Translations under genes and position numbers: made by a program
Shown here: positions 37,301-64,000 of the stretch, in pieces
How positions within the stretch are numbered: the first letter of the stretch is position 1
Layout of the letters: every line of letters begins with the position of its first letter
Origin: Sisyra terminalis
Taxonomy: Eukaryota > Arthropoda > Insecta > Neuroptera > Sisyridae
Assembly (NCBI GenBank): GCA_958496175.1
Contig: OY292274.1
Location: 58,600,630-58,664,629, forward strand
Reading direction: 5' to 3'
DNA length: 64,000 bases
Notes under the pieces: generated by a model
Database searches by the model: none
Told to the model about the DNA's origin: nothing
What the model saw: only the letters and a program-made list of their open reading frames with translations

Positions 37301-38452
37301 GTCTTTGAACAACACAAAAGAAATTACATTCAAGAATGATAATTTCATACATCTGTTAATTAAACTAAATATCTTTTTCTCAATGATAAAAAACATAAAA
37401 TTCATATTATTGAATAGGCCGCCTTATAAATTCATAATAAATTATATGGTAGAATTAATTTAAAAAAAAAAACACATACACACATTCGAAATTAGAAGAG
37501 AAATTTAATCGAAAAAAAATAGTTCTACAAAAATAATTTTGTATTTATATGGTTTAAATGAATTAGTTAAAAAAAAAACTTTTAGAACTTGTCCTTATTG
37601 AAAGTAATTGCGCAATGTTGATAGTAGTTTAATCGTTCGGGCGATATTTGACCCAAATAGAATATATTTAAGCTTTATTTGGCTTTTTAAGTATGATGTA
37701 TGTACTATTGAATAATTATCGTCACACAATTGCCCGATTGCATTCAATTAGGACAATTCTGCCTATTATTATATATATGTAATTGTGAATATAATTGTTA
37801 ATTCTTGATTGGAATCAATTTTACAGTGCTATATTTCGATTTGAGTATGAATTATTTAAAGTATTTGGAGAAAAAAAATCACTTTTTGATAAAGGCTATA
37901 TTGAACCTCCATACTTCAGTGTAGTTAATTCCAAATTTTATCATGGTTTGTGCGTATTAAAAGCACAGAGGTAGAGATTAAAAATTAAATGGATTTAATA
38001 CATTCCTAGTGGCTATTCTTAAATAACAGTCTCTTAAGGAGAAGGAGGAAGGATATATTATTTTGTCTTATAAAGGAGAAGAAAGGGGGTATAAAACAGC
38101 AAAACTTCTCTTACGTAATTAATAAATAATTCATTAAATTAAAAAAAAAACAATCAAATTCCTTGTATAACTAAACTCTAATTTAAATATAAAAGCGCTT
38201 TTTTACTTTAAAATCAAAAGCTTTTTCTTCAAACAAGTAAGTACTTATAGTATTTATTTGTTGAAAAATATTCATTGAAATAGTTGAAGATTGCTTGCTT
38301 GGATGTTGAATAGTATTTGAGTATAAATGATAAACTAAATTTATTTATTACAGGGAATGCAAGGGGGAAATGTGGTATCAAATGCACCAACGACTGTAAC
38401 TGCAGCTATCGGGACCGGAGCAGGACCCGGGGGCGGTGCTTCTGTTGTATAG
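34368..38452 (+). CDS. WDR20: WD repeat-containing protein 20 (USP12/USP46 cofactor)
   Basis: Exons are 34368-34625, 34689-34871, 34930-36567 and 38354-38452, all phase 0; 725 aa (human 569). With UAF1 it activates the deubiquitinases USP12 and USP46. The N-terminal motif TQFTTREGIYRLMTLSEYSR and the WD blades are highly conserved: [56 protein letters not shown] and RLGSVGQDTQICLWDI. The terminal blade RLTTLVFREDCFVTACQEG also matches. About 220 residues (roughly 408-630) of Ser/Asn/Thr-rich low-complexity sequence are inserted before the last blade, explaining the extra length. The last exon codes a Gly/Ala tail (TGAGPGGGASVV). If intron 3 (1.8 kb) is retained, translation ends after VSSSL, giving a second C-terminus. 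Confidence 0.95.
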
Positions 38453-40987
38453 CAGGAACCTGTTCACTCTGTTAATGCGTTGTTATTGTAACGTTAAACG
38501 TTCCTTACGTTCATGTACCTATTAGGCCAGAAAAAGTTACTGCAATCAAAATTCATATAGAATTTTTATTTTGTTAATAAATTCACACGAAAACTATATG
38601 AAGTATGGTTATAGAGGATGGTGTATTTAAATTTACACATTGCATTGTGGGATCTATACAAAAATGATGTCGATTACATAATTAAAACTATCCAAAAGTT
38701 ATGTTTGAGCAGTTCTTATACTGGACGGTCTAAGAAAATACCTTATGAAAACGATATCAAATAAATGCAATAATTGAATTATTGTTGTGTTACTTTCTCT
38801 GGCTAAATATTTCAGTGTATCCAAACACTATAAATTCGTTTAGAATAAGAATTCAGAACTATATTTATCTAAATTCTAAATGACTTCAGTCTACGTTTTA
38901 TTCTTTAATTTGCACTTTAAGTGATTTTATTTGTTTCAAGTATTCTACCTTACATTATAGTATTTAATAAAAAAGTTTATTATTATTTCAGTGTAAATAT
39001 AAAAAAGTTTTATCAAAGATTTTTTTTTTTGTATTAAAGTAATATATTTCAAGCAAATCAATTGTTATAACAATCTTTATTTGTTAATCAACAATTTCAA
39101 ATTCAATACATAACAAATTGTAAATTTATACGTAGTTTGGAAAACTAAAATTTGATTCTTGAAATAGCAAATAAAACTTCTTCGCTTTGAACAATAGACC
39201 ATAACAAATTATAAGGGTAGAAAAAGCTACAATTGCTTTTTTCGATTAAAAACATTTTCTTATATGTTTAGTATTGCTTTTTAAATTTAGTTTTGTAAAA
39301 TTCATGTTATGGTCTTAACTCAGCAAAGATATTTTTATAATATATCTAGTCTATCATTAAGTAGAGAAATTTTATAAAAAATTATATTCGAAATTGCATA
39401 TTTTTGTTAGTTTTTTAACTGTTTGGGAAATTAATGCGAATCACATAAAAATAGTACGATTCTTTAGTAATAATTAAATTAATAACATAAATTATTTGAG
39501 CATTGGAATGAGACTGAACATTGTCCCTACATTCACGGGGCACACTTTGAGCGCTCACAGCGCTCAGTGATGTCGCTAAAGAGCGCTCGAAATGAGCTAC
39601 ACGACAATAGAATATTAACACCGTAAACACTCATTCCTGAATTTACATTCCTCCTATTTCACTACATTATTCACCCCAAAACTTCATTGTTTTCTTGATT
39701 TTTTTTGTTTTGATTTAATATATTTGTTTCATAAATTAATAACTCAATGATATAAAAAATAATTTAAAATGCTCAATTAAAGAAAAATGGAATGTATCTT
39801 GTTATTGATATTTCACAATGGGATAAAATGAAGCCAATTGGAAGTAAAGAAAAAAGAGTTATAAAATTGAATATTGCTATTTAGATACATGCAATTATCG
39901 TTTTGAATATTTTTAGATATGAAATGAGAAAACAAATAATTTGAAACAAATGCCAATTTTATATTTTGATTAAATATAATTATATATTGTGATTTTCAAA
40001 ATTATAATTGCATTTAGGTTTTCAATTTTGGAAGCATTTTTTAATATTACTGCAACTCGTATCCATTGTTGTATTGTATATATGTGAATATCGTAAAACT
40101 TTTGACTAAAATGTAAAAAGCTATTACTTATTTGTGCATAGCAGTACGTTTCAGCGATAATTTCTGCTTTTTAATAGCAAAGCAGTTGGTAAAAACAACA
40201 TTCTTTTTTCTTGTAGTAACACTCGACTTTAAATCTCTTCTGAAGAGGGAATGCCATTTGGTAGACATATGGCTTCTTATAACTTTAGTCCAAGAGCCTC
40301 CGACAATTACTTCTTGATTTGTAAAAAAATCAAACTTGTCAATAGAATAATATCGATGCACTGGGCTCATTTAAAAGATAATCTCCCACATCTGAAAGAA
40401 AAGGTTTCCGATTGCTCTGATAATTAGAATACTTAATTTTTTTTGACTCGGGGGAAACTTCATTAATTACCTCTATCTATTACAAATTTGAATTTATAAG
40501 CACCTGAAGAAGGCAAAATTACTGCTGAAACCTAACATTAGCATCTATATTGTCTCTTGTTTTACGAATTCACATATTTAATTTTTAATAATTAAATTAA
40601 AAATTCGAACAATTACTAAAATAATATTTTTTTATTTCATATCGAACAATTTTACACTAGTGAACTGAAAATGGATAGAAATTGCAGAGATTATGACTAT
40701 AAACAATTAAGAAATTTTCTACGATGGCTAAATTCGTTGTGATTTAAATTTCTAGTTATATTTGCATATACAACAAACCGTCTTTATATTATTATATAAT
40801 ATAAAAAAACACAATTTATAATACGGAGGCTATTTTTATTTACATAAATCTTATGAAGGGTTACTGTTATTTTACATTTTGTATTATACACATGATTTTA
40901 AACTGATGTACTATACAAATATATATTATACAATAATTCTAATTTAACAGTATTCATTTGTAATATGATCCTACGAATTGTAGGTAG
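38453..40987. other. Gene-free 2.5-kb region between convergent genes
   Basis: This holds the WDR20 3' UTR and, at the right end, the mL48 3' UTR. It is strongly AT-rich except for a GAGCGCTC-bearing patch at about 39540-39600. A CTGAAGA...GAAAC motif lies near 40505. A short frame at 40128-40370 has no recognised homology. Confidence 0.4.
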
Positions 40988-41548
40988 TTATTTGGTTTTT
41001 CTCGGTCCACCCATATCATCCAATTGGGTTTTTAGTTCCTTGAGTTCTTGGTCGGGAACATATCGAACTTCGTCATATTCAGGTTGATGTTCGCGTGCTG
41101 TAACCCGAACTCCAGCCGGTGCAGATGCTTCTACGACTCGAAGAAATATTGCGTAAGTCGTTGATGGAACATCCACGATTTGTACATTTCTTTCGAAAAT
41201 ATTAAGATCGTATTCGGAATCGATTATATTTGATTTTGGTTTGAATTTTGTTATATGCAGTTTCTGAGCTGGCGTAGCCCAGGCTTCTTCCACTGTGATA
41301 TCCATGTTTTCTGCCATTGTGTGAATAAATGATTGATAGTTTTCCAATATTCGAAAATCGTATCCTTTGATTTGAATGTCGATGGTATCGTAAATTGGAA
41401 TTTTTGGTTTCATACTTTCTAGATAGTCCGGTTCGTATAACCTGCTAAATAAACGTTTGTTCTCTTTCAGGACATTGTGCAATGGTTTGTGCAGTCGTAA
41501 AATGGTTCGCAGGAGCATATTGGTGCAATTAATACTACTGGTATTCAT
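40988..41548 (-). CDS. mRpL48: Mitochondrial ribosomal protein mL48
   Basis: The gene is intronless and codes 186 aa, close to family length. It is part of the large subunit of the mitochondrial ribosome. The N-terminus is basic and Ser/Arg/Leu-rich, as expected for a matrix presequence; Met11 (MLLRTIL) is an equally good start. The mature part carries YLESMKPKIPIYDTIDIQIK and GYDFRILENYQSFIH. These are followed by the S10-like fold strands LHITKFKPKS, ERNVQIVDVPSTTYAIFLR, and the tail PDQELKELKTQLDDMGG. Its promoter side faces the dynein gene across 2.2 kb, most of which is a repeat array. Confidence 0.92.
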   Translation of the reverse strand: MNTSSINCTNMLLRTILRLHKPLHNVLKENKRLFSRLYEPDYLESMKPKIPIYDTIDIQIKGYDFRILENYQSFIHTMAENMDITVEEAWATPAQKLHITKFKPKSNIIDSEYDLNIFERNVQIVDVPSTTYAIFLRVVEASAPAGVRVTAREHQPEYDEVRYVPDQELKELKTQLDDMGGPRKTK

Positions 41549-41785
41549 TAGTGTAATATTTTAATGCTTAATAGTTCACAAACTTAATAACATTCAATGT
41601 GAACCTAACCTTACATTGGGACTGTTTCACTTGCATTTACTGATACTTAATAATGTATAGGGACCAATGAATAGTTACGGTGACCTTTTTCTTTTCCAAC
41701 AAATATATTTTAAACCACTGAGAATGAAACCAGATTTCTGAAAAACTATTTCATTCTCATAAGAAAGAGAGGAAAAACTTAGGCT

Positions 41786-43432
41786 CCAGTAGCTACCTCT
41801 GTCAAGTTAGCACCCAACTTTTACAAACTAAAATTTTAAATATATTTTTAGATTGATTTTAAAAATCGATAGCCCCCCATTGTTAGATTTTTCAAAAAAA
41901 TTAACGGCCATAGATAGGCCTTGACACGTAGAAGATTGTACCGAAAAAAAATGTGTTTCTAACTTTAATCCAAAAAAAGTTATGAGCGATTTTGTGAATG
42001 CACTTATTCGATTGAATATAGAGTTTTCTGGCTACTACGGATTTTCCTTGAGAGATTTTCCAAATTCAAGAGTGGTACAATCTAGCTACTGTGCCGCTGA
42101 GGATTGTACCGAAAAAAGTATCCTTCTAAGTCTTTTCCAACGGAAGTTATAAAAGATTTTGTATGAGTAATTAGACTAATTACTCTAATGTTGAAACAGC
42201 AAAAACGATCATAACTTTGAATCTATTGAGGTACAAACAAATTTTTTTGCGGATTCTCCCGGGTGCTGGTCTCTAGTTGATGAAACCAGAGAATCTGCAA
42301 AAAAAATCGTTTGTACCTCAATAGATTAAAAGTTATGGCCGTTTTTGCTGTTTCAACAATAGAGTAATTAGTCTAATTGCTCATACAAAATCCTTTATAA
42401 CTTCCGTTGGAGTAAAGTTAGAAAGAAAATTTTTTCGGTACAATCCTCAGCGGCACAGTAGTTAGATTGTACTGCTTTTAAATTTGGAAAATCTCTCAAG
42501 GAAAATCCGTAGTAGCCGGAAAACTCCGGTTGAGGTACAAACGAAAATTCAACTGGTTTCATCAACTAGAGACCAGCACCCAAAAGAATCCGCAAAAAAT
42601 TCGTTTGTACTTCAATAAATTCAAAGTTATGGCCGTTTTTGCAATTTCAACAATGAAGTAATAAGAGTCTAATTACTCATACAAAATCCTTTAAACTACC
42701 GTTGGAATAGAGTTAGAAGGGTAGTTTTTTCAGTACAATCCTTAGCGCCTCCGTAGCTAGATTGTACCGCTTTTGGATTTGGAAAATCTCTCAAGGAAAA
42801 TCCGTAGTAGACGGAAAACTCTATGTTCTTTCCGGTTGAAGTACAAACGAAAATTCAACAGGTTACATTAACTAGAGACCAGCACCTGGGAGAATTCGCA
42901 AAAAAAATGGTTTGTTCCTCAATAGGTTCAAAATTATGGCCGTTTTTGCTGTTTCAACAATGAAGTAATTAGAGCCTAATTACATTTACAAAAACCGTTG
43001 TAACTATTGTTTGGATCCAATTAGAAGAAATATTTTTTTAGAATATGTGTCTTTGTACTAACACCCAAATTGCACTGCAATAAAATTTGTTTGTACTGCA
43101 GTTGAAAAAAAATAACAGTCGTTATAAAATTCAACAATGGAATAAGTGCATTCTCAAAATCGCTTATAACTTTTTTTGGGTTAAAGTTAGAAACATATTT
43201 TTTTTCGGTATAATCCTCTACGTGTCAAGGCCTATCTATAGTCGTTAATTTTTTTGAAAAATCTAGCAAAGGAGGGCTATCGATTTTTAAAAATTTAATA
43301 ACTTTTTTTCGGTTGAGGTACAAACGAAAATTTTTTCGGAACAATCAAGTACAAACAAAAGGCAATCTAAAAATATATTTAAAACTTTAATTTGTAAAAG
43401 TCGGGTGCTAACTTGACAGAGGTCAAGTAGCT
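41786..43432. repeat. 1.65-kb palindromic repeat array / TIR element
   Basis: The outer ends are inverted repeats: CTCTGTCAAGTTAGCACCC on the left, and its reverse complement (GGGTGCTAACTTGACAGAG) on the right. The arms continue for some 200 bp (TTTTACAAA, AAATATATTT, AATCGATAGCCC, AGGCCTTGACACGTAG). Inside are about 300-bp units with TTATGGCCGTTTTTGCTG, GTACAATCCTCAGCG and CTCTCAAGGAAAATCCGTAG blocks. One unit is inverted (about 42030-42285) and three are direct (starting near 42285, 42568 and 42880). No coding sequence is recognisable. It looks like a foldback-type transposon with internally amplified units. Confidence 0.8.
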
Positions 43433-43757
43433 GGGTATTCTATTGGTGGAACTAGCAATTACAAACTTCGTTTGTACTACACTTGGTACCCTTTTCACAT
43501 TTATGTTCTTGATGATTTTTATAAATTTTTATTTCTGTTAAATATTTAAAATATTGTTGTGAATGTAACCATACTAACCATATAAATTTGAAATCTTTAA
43601 ACATTAAAATAAAAGTTGTTATTATTGAATTGTCTTGTATATTGTACGTGTATAGTCAATTATACAATCAAGAATTTAAAATAATATTTTATTGTTTTGC
43701 ATTGCTCATAAAGATTTATTTTGTGTTTTTTTTTTTAATTAAAAAAAACAATCAACG
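43433..43757. other. Dynein gene upstream region
   Basis: These 325 bp of AT-rich DNA lie between the repeat array and the first dynein ATG. The promoter is presumed to lie here, and no motif was assigned. Confidence 0.4.

Positions 43758-64000
<20,243 letters not shown>

Noticed and set aside
40128..40370. 80-codon minus frame (MSPVHRYYSIDKFDFF)
   Set aside because: No recognised homology. The opposite strand is open over the same span, so it is probably chance or an unidentified element relic.

Overview
The window is AT-rich eukaryotic DNA from an insect or close arthropod. The evidence is the density of short introns (about 50-1000 bp, GT-AG) inside conserved nuclear genes, the insect-type protein variants, an arthropod TATA plus TCAGT heat-shock promoter, and Jockey-type retrotransposon remains. 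The order of insect cannot be fixed from sequence alone. There is no bacterial-type content, CRISPR array or rRNA gene.

Layout, left to right. A minus-strand secreted cystatin-domain gene runs off the left edge (1-788). A heat-shock-type promoter with no recognisable coding gene behind it (1542-1640) leads into a large foldback repeat. ATP synthase epsilon (3633-3806) and SAYSD1 (4080-4677) lie on the plus strand. PGAP6/TMEM8 (10462-6710) and DNA polymerase delta subunit 2 (14344-12597) lie on the minus strand. POLD2 is head-to-head with NDUFAF1 (14647-16162), which converges on cardiolipin synthase (18548-16307). Cardiolipin synthase is head-to-head with DDB1 (19121-24348). An unrecognised 153-aa gene (25063-25805) converges on a peripherin-like tetraspanin (26917-25833). 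A decayed Jockey-type retrotransposon (27280-28690) precedes mitochondrial IF-2 (29440-33186) and WDR20 (34368-38452). Mitochondrial ribosomal protein mL48 (41548-40988) is followed by the first half (35 exons, about 2299 residues) of a DNAH5/DNAH8-type axonemal dynein heavy chain (43758 to beyond the right edge).

Functionally this is a run of unrelated housekeeping genes. Mitochondrial roles are over-represented: ATP synthase, complex I assembly, cardiolipin, IF-2mt and mL48. DNA replication and ubiquitin functions (POLD2, DDB1, WDR20) and a sperm/cilium motor are also present. Exon joins were worked out by hand from splice sites, reading phase and family conservation. All listed joins are phase-consistent.

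The gene-poor space and many introns are crowded with small inverted-repeat elements, at least a dozen. They include three copies of TTAA-flanked elements in two families, TA-flanked mariner/pogo-like elements, several long foldbacks, a 1.65-kb palindromic array upstream of the dynein gene, and a TIR family whose two copies both end 10-30 bp before a dynein splice acceptor. These repeats and the orphan heat-shock promoter are the most unusual content. I saw no clear-cut new biological system.
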